Shown in pieces: positions 7,308-14,791 of a stretch of 40,452 nucleotides of DNA. The DNA is from Holophagaceae bacterium (GTDB lineage: Bacteria > Acidobacteriota > Holophagae > Holophagales > Holophagaceae). Numbering within the stretch: position 1 is the first letter of the stretch; each line of letters starts with the position of its first letter. A program made the translations under genes and the position numbers. The DNA lies in the NCBI GenBank assembly GCA_027451045.1, contig DAIDKC010000270.1, positions 1 to 40,452 of the forward strand, given 5' to 3'. Below the pieces are notes generated by a model. The model searched no databases. It was not told the DNA's origin and was given only the letters and a program-made list of their open reading frames with translations.

Positions 7308-8198
7308 TCAGGCCCGGACCGGAGGGTTCAGCACGCTCAGGGTGATGCCCGCCAGCACAAGCAGGATGCCCCCCCCCTGGAGGGGACGCACCGCTTCGCC
7401 CAGCAGCAGCCAGGCCAGACCAACCGTAGCCACGGGCTGCATCATGAGGACGATGGCCCCGAGGTTCGCGGGCACGTGACCCAGGCCCCAGGCGATGCAC
7501 CCCCAGGCCGCCACCTGCATCCCGATCCCCAGGGCGGCCAGGGAGAGCCACACCCGCACCGGGAAGCCGTGGAAGGGGAGGCCCTTGAGCATGCCCAGCA
7601 GACCGAACCCGGCCATGCAGCACAGGATCACCCATGCCAGGGCCTCCGGGGCGGCGAGATCGCGCCGCGCGCGCCCCAGGGCCAGCGTGAAGCAGGCATA
7701 GGCCACGGAGGCGAGGGAGGCGAGCAGTTCACCGCTGCCCGTGCCCCACCGGGCGCCCTTGGCGAACCCCAGGACCAGGCCCCCGGCCAGGGCGAAAACC
7801 AATCCCGCCAGGAAGCCCTTCCGGAGCCGGGCTCCGAGCCACGTCACGGAGATCAAGGCGACCCAGAGGGGCGCGAGACCGACGAGAAGGGTGGAGTTGG
7901 CGGCGCTGGTGTAGAGGAGGCTCGTGTGCCACATCCAGAGGTCCGCCGTGAAGCAGAGGCCCGCCAGGAGGGCCCAGGCCCGCGCCGTCCCCGCGCCGGG
8001 GCGGTGGCTGCGCCAGCCCAGCCAGGCCACGAGGGGCAGCGCGAAAGCCATCCTGTAGAAGCCGATGACGAGGGGCGCGGCCGGCTCGGCCCAGCGCACC
8101 AGCATGGCGGCGAACCCCAGCAGGAACGCGCCGGTGAAGACCGCCGCCAGGCCTGCGGTGCGATGCCGTCCGGCTTCATCCATCCTGTTCTCGCCCAT
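7308..8198 (-). CDS. DMT-superfamily (EamA) membrane exporter
   Basis: The 296-aa protein has ten hydrophobic segments in two homologous halves, as in EamA/RhaT exporters. Examples are GAFLLGFAAMLVRWAEPAAP at the start of the first half and LGHVPANLGAIVLMMQP near the end of the second. The family exports amino acids, nucleotides or other metabolites; the substrate cannot be told. ATG 8198 is used, with ATG 8183 as an in-frame alternative. It starts 24 nt after the receiver-domain gene and on the same strand, so it may be its operon tail. Confidence 0.88.
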   Translation of the reverse strand: MGENRMDEAGRHRTAGLAAVFTGAFLLGFAAMLVRWAEPAAPLVIGFYRMAFALPLVAWLGWRSHRPGAGTARAWALLAGLCFTADLWMWHTSLLYTSAANSTLLVGLAPLWVALISVTWLGARLRKGFLAGLVFALAGGLVLGFAKGARWGTGSGELLASLASVAYACFTLALGRARRDLAAPEALAWVILCCMAGFGLLGMLKGLPFHGFPVRVWLSLAALGIGMQVAAWGCIAWGLGHVPANLGAIVLMMQPVATVGLAWLLLGEAVRPLQGGGILLVLAGITLSVLNPPVRA

Positions 8199-8222
8199 CC
8201 GGCCAGGATCTCCGCCGGTGGC

Positions 8223-8594
8223 TCAACCCGCAAGGGCCTCCTGGACCTTGGCCACCAGGGCTGCGGCGTCCAGGGGCTTGAGGAGGAACCCGGAAAGGCC
8301 CTGCTGCTGCATCCGGCGCAGGGCCTCGTCATCCCGGTGCGCGGACAGGACCAGGACCGGCAGGCCCGTCAGGGAGGCGTCCTCCCGGCACGCCCGGATG
8401 AGGCTCTCGCCCGGGCAGCCCGGCATGAGGAGATCCATCAGGAGCAGGTCCACCGGAGTCTCCCGCAGCACCTTGAGGACTGCGAAGACGGATTCCGGCT
8501 CCACCTCGACGACTTCGTGGCCCCGGGCGCGCAGCGCCGCGGCCGCGAATACCCGCGCCAGGCGGCTGTCATCCACGATGGCGATCCGGGCCAT
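8223..8594 (-). CDS. Single-domain CheY-like response regulator
   Basis: The 123 residues form one receiver domain with no output domain. The acidic pair is D8/D9, the phosphoryl acceptor D54 lies in LLLMDLLMPG, the conserved Ser is S84, and K106 lies in LLKPLD. Such stand-alone receivers pass phosphate or bind partner proteins, for example in motility or pilus control. No histidine kinase is in the window. It sits 70 nt downstream of the PBP4-type gene on the same strand. Confidence 0.92.
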   Translation of the reverse strand: MARIAIVDDSRLARVFAAAALRARGHEVVEVEPESVFAVLKVLRETPVDLLLMDLLMPGCPGESLIRACREDASLTGLPVLVLSAHRDDEALRRMQQQGLSGFLLKPLDAAALVAKVQEALAG

Positions 8595-8664
8595 GGCTGC
8601 TCCCCCCGGACCATCCTAGAAGCCTCCCCGGAGGTTTGGAATGTCCGGGATGCTCCCGATCCGC

Positions 8665-9822
8665 TCAGTTCGCCCACCGCCTGATCTGGGACCAGACATC
8701 CACATCCGAGGCCGGCCCGTTGAGCATGATGGCGAAGATGCGCACCTGTCCGTCGGGCATCTGGATGTAGCCGCAGGCGGTGTCCACGTCGTCGAGGTGG
8801 CCGGTCTTCACGCGGATCCGGTGCGCCAGGTTGGGATCCTGGATATGCAGCTTCCAGGGTTCCCCGCCGATGACCTTGAGGGAAGCGAGGAACTCCGGGC
8901 CGGCTTCGAAGTCGTGGTAGGCCGCCCGGAGCACCGTGGCCAGGGTTCGGGCGGACAGGCGGTTCTCCTTGCTCAGGCCCGATCCGTCCGTGATGCGGAT
9001 GGCTTCCGGACCGAGCCCGAAGGTGGTCGCGTAGTAGTCCTGGATCCGCTTCACCCCGCGGGGCCAGGACCCGCCCCCGAAGGTGCGCACCAGCATCTCC
9101 ACCATGAAGTTGTTGGACCACTTGTTGATGTCCTGGACCAGGGTGCGCAGGGGGGGGCTCGGCCAGTCCAGCAACTGGCGCGGATGGACGTCCGCGGGGG
9201 CGGGACGCCCCTGGAAGATGATGCCCGCCTCCTGGAGGATCTCCTTGAGGGTGGCCCGGGTGGAGGGATCCGGATCCGTCAGGACGCGCCCCCGGTCATC
9301 CCGGTTGAAGTCTACCGACAGCGCCTCCACCCGGGGCAGCGTGTCCGCCGAGGTGTCCTGCCAGCCCTCGGGCTGGATCTGGGAGTCGAAGGCGCTCTGG
9401 TCCAGCCGGATGCCCCCCGTCACCCGCTCCACGCCTTCCCGGCGCAGCGCGTGGGCCAGCATCCAGATCTTCTCGCTGGTGAGGAAGGGGTCCCCGCCCC
9501 CCTTGAACACGAGATCCCCCACCACTGTCCCGTGACGCAGGTCCCCCCAGACCTCGGTGTGGAGGGTGAACTCGGGGTTCAGGCACTTGAGCAGGGCATA
9601 GGTCGTCACCACCTTCGTGGTGCTCGCCGGAATCAGGGCCCGGTCATCGTGGTAGCGGGCGATAACCTTGCCGGAGGCGGCATCCCAGAGCCCGGCTGAC
9701 ACCGAGACCCCCCGCTGCTCGAGCCGGGAGGCCCAGGCCTTGACATCCTCGGCCCGGAGGCCGGACGCGGCCACGACGGCCAGGAACAGGGCCAGGAGGT
9801 ACCGGAAGCCGCGCATGGTCAC
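8665..9822 (-). CDS. dacB: PBP4-type D-alanyl-D-alanine carboxypeptidase/endopeptidase (peptidase S13)
   Basis: The protein is 385 aa with an N-terminal signal peptide (MRGFRYLLALFLAVVAASG). It has the serine penicillin-binding motifs in order: STTK with S67 and K70, SNN (KWSNN), and KTG near residue 345. Family S13 enzymes trim or cut peptidoglycan cross-bridges in the periplasm. It is shorter than the E. coli enzyme (477 aa), so the inserted accessory domains are reduced. GTG 9822 overlaps the pseudopilin stop (GTGA), and ATG 9816 is 6 nt further in. Neither has a clear ribosome site, so translational coupling favours the GTG. It lies in a run with pseudopilin and HD-GYP genes. Confidence 0.85.
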   Translation of the reverse strand: MTMRGFRYLLALFLAVVAASGLRAEDVKAWASRLEQRGVSVSAGLWDAASGKVIARYHDDRALIPASTTKVVTTYALLKCLNPEFTLHTEVWGDLRHGTVVGDLVFKGGGDPFLTSEKIWMLAHALRREGVERVTGGIRLDQSAFDSQIQPEGWQDTSADTLPRVEALSVDFNRDDRGRVLTDPDPSTRATLKEILQEAGIIFQGRPAPADVHPRQLLDWPSPPLRTLVQDINKWSNNFMVEMLVRTFGGGSWPRGVKRIQDYYATTFGLGPEAIRITDGSGLSKENRLSARTLATVLRAAYHDFEAGPEFLASLKVIGGEPWKLHIQDPNLAHRIRVKTGHLDDVDTACGYIQMPDGQVRIFAIMLNGPASDVDVWSQIRRWAN

Positions 9823-10394
9823 TTTTTGGAACCGTCAGGGGGCGCACCGGAACCCGCGCCCTTGCCGCCGCCGGTGGCGGAAAGCCCGGACGCTCCCCCG
9901 CCCAGCACGACCAGGTTCGGGTCGGCCGAGAAGATCCATTCACTCACCAGGGACTTGTTCTGATAGAAGTGGATCGCGTCGTCCTCGCGCCCGTGGCAGC
10001 GGCTGCGGACGCCCACGATGGGGAGTCCCTCCGTGTCGCCCGAGGCGCCCGGCTGGACCTGGGTGAGGTAGTCCCACTTGCCGGAGCGGGTCATGGGGTC
10101 GGTGTACTCCTGGCGCAGGATCCGCGGACGGACCTTCATGACCTCGTCGAGGCTGGTGGGGTACTTGTGGTACAGGGCGAAATACTCCCGGAGGGCCTGG
10201 GCGATGGCCTCCCCCCGGAAGATCAGCTCGGATTCGTTGGCCCGCTGGACCTCGGCCGAGATCAGGGGACCGGTCTTCAGGAGCATGATCCCCATCACCA
10301 CCACCATGGCCAGGGCCAGGGCCATGGTGAACCCGGACTGGCGCCGCGCCCGGCGGGCAGGGGCACAGCGGGGGGATGGGCAGCGCAGGGACAT
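9819..10394 (-). CDS. Pseudopilin-like protein with type IV prepilin signal
   Basis: The 191-aa protein has a basic leader followed by a prepilin peptidase site (RRQSG/FT, cleavage between G21 and F22) and a hydrophobic helix (MALALAMVVVMGIMLL). Position 5 of the mature protein is Leu, not the usual Glu. The soluble part resembles pseudopilins with processing of short peptide segments (ALREYFALYHKYPTSLDEVM), a pattern seen in T2SS-like proteins. The tail is Gly/Ser-rich. GGGAGA stands 4 nt before the ATG. No secretin or assembly ATPase is in the window, so the machine it serves is encoded elsewhere. Confidence 0.75.
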   Translation of the reverse strand: MSLRCPSPRCAPARRARRQSGFTMALALAMVVVMGIMLLKTGPLISAEVQRANESELIFRGEAIAQALREYFALYHKYPTSLDEVMKVRPRILRQEYTDPMTRSGKWDYLTQVQPGASGDTEGLPIVGVRSRCHGREDDAIHFYQNKSLVSEWIFSADPNLVVLGGGASGLSATGGGKGAGSGAPPDGSKK

Positions 10395-10420
10395 GGGATC
10401 TCCCGGTCCACCAGGGTAGC

Positions 10421-12244
10421 CTACCCCGGGTCCCGGCTCCCCTTGTGTGCCATGAGTTCGACAAAAGCTCCCACCACCTGGGGATCGAACTGGGCGCCCG
10501 CCTGGTTCTGGATCTCCTCGAGCGCCTGGCGGAACCCCCGGGGCTTGCGGTAGCCCTTGCCGCTGGTCATCACGTCGTAGGCTTCGATGAGGCCGATGAC
10601 CCGGCTCCCCATGGGGATGCCGGTCTCCCGCAGCCGGTCCGGGTAGCCGTAGCCGTCCCAGCGCTCGTGGTGGTGGCGGATCATCCGCACCACCTCCCCC
10701 GGGAAGCGCAGATCCTTCAGGAAGACCGCCGCCAGTTCAGGGTGGGTGCGCACGCGCTTCAGCTCCTCCGAGGAGAGCTCCGCCTTGGCGAGCAGGTTGG
10801 GATCGAGGAGGAGGGTTCCCACATCGTGCAGCATGGCGGCGATGCTGATGGCCTCCACCTCCTCCGAGGGCAGTTCCAGGCGCAGCGCCAGGTCCCGTGC
10901 CAGCCGCGCGGTGGCGAGGCTGTGGGACCTCAGCGTCGGCATCCGCTTCTCGCTGGACTGGAGGATGCGATGGCTGACGGACAGGAAGCCGTGGTAGTAG
11001 CGCTCGTGGAGCCTGGCCTCCTGCAGGTAGAGCGCGAGGATCCGGCCCAGCTGCTGGATGGCCTCGATCTCCGTCAGCGAGAAGGGGTGGTCCTCCTGCC
11101 GGAAGACGATGAGCAGATCGTGACCCTGGCTGGTCTCGTTGAGCAGGAAGGGCATGTAGGTGGCGAAGGCCCCCCCCAGCTTCACGCCCTCGGGCAGGCC
11201 CACCCGGGTGATGATCCGCAGGTCCTGCTCCCGCACGCCGGGAAGATGGAACGTGGCGTGGGCCAGGACCTGCTGCTGGAGTTCGGACGAGAGCGGGAGC
11301 CCGCTGTACACGAGGATGGGCCGGATCTCCTCCGGGTCCTCGATCCAGAGCGCCACCGCGGACACCGCCAGGATCTGGGAGAGCAGCCCCGCCGTCTCCC
11401 AGAAGTAGGCCCGGTGCTCGGGCGCGACCATCCCCGGCCGGCGTTCCGCGCTGGCAGGGGGCACCACCCATCCGCTGAGGGTCTGGTCCGGCTCCAGGGG
11501 CAGCGCCTCGTAGTTGGACCCTCCCCCGTGGAAGCCGTACATCTGCTCGGGACCTTCGGGCACGGCGGGACGGATCCGGGGCAGGGCCGCATCAAGGGCC
11601 GCATCCGGAGGCGCCGACGGCGGGAGCAGGCGCTCGGGAGCCGGCGCGACCCCGTCCAGCACATCCATGGCCGTCGGCAGGTCCTCCAGGGTGGCCCCGG
11701 GGCGGGACGGGGCCGCGGCGGCGCGGATCCCTGTTCCGAAGGGCGGGAAGTCCTGGAGGGCCTGGACCAGGTCCTCGCAGATGGCCAGGGTGGGAGGTTC
11801 GTCCCTGTCCCGGTCGAAGGTCCCCCCCTTGATGCGGTCGCGCTGGATGAGGAGCCCCATCCACTCGCCGCGGGCGTAGACGGGAGAGACCAGGTAGCGG
11901 GGCCAGTCCGTGCCCTGGCCGAAGGCCGAGAGCTCCGGCGCGTCCGAAGCGTCGTTCACGACGAAGACCCGGCGCTCCCGCGCGGCGCGCACCAGGAGGG
12001 GGTGGTCCCCCGGAAGCTGGATCGGGGGCCGGGTGCCGCGGGGCCAGCCGAAGAAGCTGATGAGGTCGAAGGCGGTCTGCCCAGGCATGCGCAGGTAGAG
12101 GGCCCCCTTGGTGCTCCCCACTTCCTCCAGGCAGCGGTAGAGCACCTGGGAGCAGCGGTTGGAGAGGGCTTCACCGAGAAGGAAGGGGGACACCGGCATG
12201 GGCGACCTGGAGGAATCGGGCTGAAGGGTGAGGGAGTCCATCAT
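10421..12244 (-). CDS. GAF-like / HD-GYP cyclic-di-GMP phosphodiesterase family protein
   Basis: The 607-aa protein has an N-terminal sensory region that looks like a GAF domain (about 20-160), a Pro/Ala-rich linker, a second GAF-like region (about 240-390) and a C-terminal HD-GYP domain. The latter shows MLHDVG, a HHHERWDGYGYP signature and RVIGLIEAYDVMTS. HD-GYP proteins hydrolyse c-di-GMP at a binuclear metal centre. The usual HDxGK is HDVGT here, so the conserved Lys is missing although the metal-binding residues are kept. The frame is open upstream to a GTG at 12304, but the paired ATGs at 12244 and 12241 fit the domain start better. It is 26 nt upstream of the pseudopilin gene. Confidence 0.85.
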   Translation of the reverse strand: MMDSLTLQPDSSRSPMPVSPFLLGEALSNRCSQVLYRCLEEVGSTKGALYLRMPGQTAFDLISFFGWPRGTRPPIQLPGDHPLLVRAARERRVFVVNDASDAPELSAFGQGTDWPRYLVSPVYARGEWMGLLIQRDRIKGGTFDRDRDEPPTLAICEDLVQALQDFPPFGTGIRAAAAPSRPGATLEDLPTAMDVLDGVAPAPERLLPPSAPPDAALDAALPRIRPAVPEGPEQMYGFHGGGSNYEALPLEPDQTLSGWVVPPASAERRPGMVAPEHRAYFWETAGLLSQILAVSAVALWIEDPEEIRPILVYSGLPLSSELQQQVLAHATFHLPGVREQDLRIITRVGLPEGVKLGGAFATYMPFLLNETSQGHDLLIVFRQEDHPFSLTEIEAIQQLGRILALYLQEARLHERYYHGFLSVSHRILQSSEKRMPTLRSHSLATARLARDLALRLELPSEEVEAISIAAMLHDVGTLLLDPNLLAKAELSSEELKRVRTHPELAAVFLKDLRFPGEVVRMIRHHHERWDGYGYPDRLRETGIPMGSRVIGLIEAYDVMTSGKGYRKPRGFRQALEEIQNQAGAQFDPQVVGAFVELMAHKGSRDPG

Positions 12245-12382
12245 GGCAGAGGGGGGCCTGTCCGGACCATCGGCAGGCCTGCAGGGAAAGGCGACTTTTG
12301 CCACCCGAGGCCCTGGCCCGGGGAACGATCCCGTCGTCCGACCGGACCCTGGGCGACCGCCTCCTGGGGGGGGCGCTGGGAA

Positions 12383-13276
12383 TCAGGGAGCGGCCTGGAG
12401 CGACGCCACCCGGAGGCCGCGGTCGGCCCAGCGGGTGAGGCCCGCGAGCTGGCTGCCGTAGCCGCATTCCGCCAGGGGCGCGCCGAGGGCCCGCAGGCGG
12501 TCCACCACCTGGAGCCAGTCCACCGGAAGGGCCACGGAGGCCAGCCCCTCGTCCCACGCGGCCTGCCCATCCGCGAGCACCCGCCCGTCGAAATGGGAGA
12601 GCAGCGGGAACTCCGGCGCGGCAGGTTCCACCGCCGAGAGCCGCCGGGCGATCGCCGGCAGGAGGGAGGTCATGTGGGACCCGTGCAGGGGATGGCGGAC
12701 GGGCAGGAGGCCCGCCTTCAGGGCCTTCGGCTGGAACTCCGCCACCAGATCCTCCAGGGGCGCCAGGGGACCCGAGACCGTGAACTGGGCCCTGCCGTTC
12801 CGGTTGGAGAGCACCAGACTCGGGCGCTCCGCCAGCGCCTCGCGCACCTCGGCCTCGGCAATGCCGATGAGGAAGGCCATGCCCATGGCGCCCGGGCCGA
12901 AGGCCGCCTCGCTGCGATCCTCCACGGCCGTGATGAGGTCCAGCGCCGCCGACAGCGGCACCACGCCCGCGGCCACGAGGGCGGAATAGAAGCCCATGCT
13001 GTGGCCCGTGGCCGCCACCGGACGCGGCAGGCCCAGGGCCCGGCGGGACCGGTAGAGGCCCACGGAATGGGCCAGCACGGCATAGGGGGCGATACGCTGG
13101 GCCCGGAGGGTTTCCAGCGGTCCCTCGGCCATGAGCCGCCGCAGGGGGGCCCCGACCCGCGCCTCGGCCTCCTCCAGGGCCTCGCGCCAGGGGCCATGGG
13201 CCTCCCAGCCTGCGGACATGCCGACGGCTTCCGTGCCCTGGCCGGGGAAGAGGAGCGCGAAGGACGGGGCATCCAT
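12383..13276 (-). CDS. FabD-like malonyl-CoA:ACP acyltransferase
   Basis: The 297-aa protein has the acyltransferase fold: FPGQGTE near the N-terminus, GHSMG with nucleophile S93, an Arg near 121 at the position that binds the malonyl carboxylate, and PLHGSHM with the catalytic His. FabD moves malonyl from CoA to acyl carrier protein in fatty-acid synthesis. Here no other fatty-acid gene is nearby, so it could be a second copy or serve another acyl pathway. ATG 13276 is preceded by AAAGG, though very close. It is divergent from the zeta-like gene with 55 nt between the starts. Confidence 0.85.
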   Translation of the reverse strand: MDAPSFALLFPGQGTEAVGMSAGWEAHGPWREALEEAEARVGAPLRRLMAEGPLETLRAQRIAPYAVLAHSVGLYRSRRALGLPRPVAATGHSMGFYSALVAAGVVPLSAALDLITAVEDRSEAAFGPGAMGMAFLIGIAEAEVREALAERPSLVLSNRNGRAQFTVSGPLAPLEDLVAEFQPKALKAGLLPVRHPLHGSHMTSLLPAIARRLSAVEPAAPEFPLLSHFDGRVLADGQAAWDEGLASVALPVDWLQVVDRLRALGAPLAECGYGSQLAGLTRWADRGLRVASLQAAP

Positions 13277-13331
13277 CCTTTCAGCATACGGCCGGGCGGC
13301 GCGGGCCCGGGGGATGCCGTACTGTGTTCCC

Positions 13332-14351
13332 ATGACCCTCGCGCGTGCCTGGCAGCGGGTGCCCTGGCACCTCCGTCGCTCCTACTGGGAGCTGGAGGAG
13401 ACCGACCGCCGTGCCTTCCGGAGCGCCCTGGAGGCCGAAGCCGCGGCCTGGGCGCGCGAGGACGAGGCCGCCCTCGACGCCTATGCCGCGCTTCCCGACA
13501 GCCTCGGCGGCCAGCTCTTCAACGCGGACCTCCTGGCCACGCTGCTGCCCACCCTCCGGAGCAACCCCACCCAGGGCTACGAGGCCCTGGAGGATCCCGG
13601 CGGCCGGGCGGCCATCCACCTCCACGCCCTGGGCAAGCGTCTGCGGGACCGCGCCCTGGCCCGGGCAGAGGACCGCCCGGTCCTGGTCCTCATGGGCGGC
13701 CAGGCCACCAGCAAGACCACCGGGGCGGCGGCCCTGGGCTGGTCCTTCGGAGCGGTGTTCGACGCGCCCCACACCGATCCCGAGGGCCTGGCCTTCCTGC
13801 TGGCCCGGATCCGGAGGACCGGCAGCGAGATCCACCTGGCCTACGCGGACCGCGATCCCGCCGGCGCCGTGAAGGCGATGCTGGAGCGCTCCGAGCGGGA
13901 AGGCCGCTACGTGCCCCTGGATCGCATGGCTCGCACCCATGCCCGGGCCCCCCGGACCTTCCTGGCCCAGGCGCCCGAGGCGGAGCGGGGGCTCCGCCTC
14001 TACTACATCCGCGTGGACGAGGGCACCTCCGGGCACCTGGCCATGGACCAGGAAGCCCTTGCCCAGGTGCGGGCCCGGCCCGGATTCCCCGAATCGGCGG
14101 TTGCCTACCAGCTCCAGACCGCGTACCTTGCACTCCTAAGGAATCCACCCCATGACCCTGAATCCTGGTACCCGCGGGATGTTCTCGCCGGCCTCAACCG
14201 AACCCTCGATCCCTGGCGGCAGCTCGAAGCCGAGCATCTCCTCCGCCGACGTGTCGAGGCTATGGCACAGCGAGGTGCCGAAGGTGCTCCAGGCCCACCA
14301 GGAACAGCGGATGGAGGTCCGGAGGGACCTCGGGCTGGTCTAGACCGCTGA
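13332..14351 (+). CDS. Zeta-toxin-like P-loop kinase family protein
   Basis: The predicted product is 339 aa. A helical N-terminal part precedes a P-loop with the unusual sequence GGQATSKTT, in which Ser replaces the Gly of GKT/S. Further on, EIHLAYADRDPAGAVKAML and the stretch THARAPRTFL resemble the later part of zeta-toxin/UNG-kinase folds, which phosphorylate UDP-N-acetyl sugars or similar substrates. No epsilon-like antitoxin lies beside it, so a housekeeping kinase is as likely as a toxin. Codon use weakens after about 14250, where another frame looks better coded, so the true C-terminus may be shorter or overlapped. The start is ATG 13332. Confidence 0.65.
   Translation: MTLARAWQRVPWHLRRSYWELEETDRRAFRSALEAEAAAWAREDEAALDAYAALPDSLGGQLFNADLLATLLPTLRSNPTQGYEALEDPGGRAAIHLHALGKRLRDRALARAEDRPVLVLMGGQATSKTTGAAALGWSFGAVFDAPHTDPEGLAFLLARIRRTGSEIHLAYADRDPAGAVKAMLERSEREGRYVPLDRMARTHARAPRTFLAQAPEAERGLRLYYIRVDEGTSGHLAMDQEALAQVRARPGFPESAVAYQLQTAYLALLRNPPHDPESWYPRDVLAGLNRTLDPWRQLEAEHLLRRRVEAMAQRGAEGAPGPPGTADGGPEGPRAGLDR
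14152..14343 (+). CDS. 63-aa ORF overlapping the end of the zeta-like gene
   Basis: The ORF starts at an ATG with AAGGA about 9 nt upstream and lies in the +1 frame relative to the gene it overlaps. Its third codon positions are largely G or C, especially from 14250 on, while the host frame loses that bias there. The peptide has a Ser/Pro-rich N-terminal half and a charged C-terminus (VLQAHQEQRMEVRRDLGLV). No family is recognised. It may be a real overlapping gene, or the larger frame may be wrong near its end. Confidence 0.4.
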   Translation: MTLNPGTRGMFSPASTEPSIPGGSSKPSISSADVSRLWHSEVPKVLQAHQEQRMEVRRDLGLV

Positions 14352-14383
14352 AGGGCCCCGCCGTGGAGGCCGCGCGGAGGGTC

Positions 14384-14791
14384 TCACTCGTGGTAGCCCA
14401 TCATCACCAGCAGGCAAGGGCCGCCGGCGATGACATTCAGTCCCAGGTCTTCCGCCAGCTTCACCGCCTCGGGGCTCTCGGCCCCGGGCTGCATCCAGAT
14501 GTGCTTGACCCCGGCGGCGGCGGCCTCCCGCACCACCTGCTCGGTGGCGACGGGCGGCGTGATCACCGAGATGGCGGGCACCTTCACCGGCAGCGCCGCC
14601 AGCGCGGGATAGGCCTTCAGCCCCTCCACCTCCGGCGCCTTGGGGTTGATGGGATAGACCTCCCGCCCGTGCTGCTGGTAGCAGCGCAGGACCTTGTTGC
14701 CGTACTTCGAGCGGTCGGTGCTGGCCCCCACCACGGCGAAGGGGCCGGAAGCAAGGAAGGACTGGATGCGATCAGCCACGGATGGGGACAT
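14384..14791 (-). CDS. CoA-binding protein (YccU-like)
   Basis: The 135-aa protein is a single Rossmann-type CoA-binding domain: FAVVGASTDRSKYGNKV near the start, then YPINPKAPEVEG, ISVITPP and a closing GGPCLLVMMGYHE. This is the usual full length of YccU-type proteins, whose precise role is not settled but which bind CoA or acyl-CoA. The start ATG 14791 has a strong GGAGGAG site 4-5 nt upstream. It overlaps the end of the diguanylate cyclase gene by 20 nt, so the two are probably co-transcribed. Confidence 0.88.
   Translation of the reverse strand: MSPSVADRIQSFLASGPFAVVGASTDRSKYGNKVLRCYQQHGREVYPINPKAPEVEGLKAYPALAALPVKVPAISVITPPVATEQVVREAAAAGVKHIWMQPGAESPEAVKLAEDLGLNVIAGGPCLLVMMGYHE

Noticed and set aside
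10376-14155. A 1259-codon open frame on the plus strand across four minus-strand genes
   Set aside because: It is low-complexity (Gly, Arg, Pro, His) and lies antisense to the HD-GYP and FabD-like genes. Such frames arise because third positions are G/C in the real genes and stop codons are rare on the other strand.
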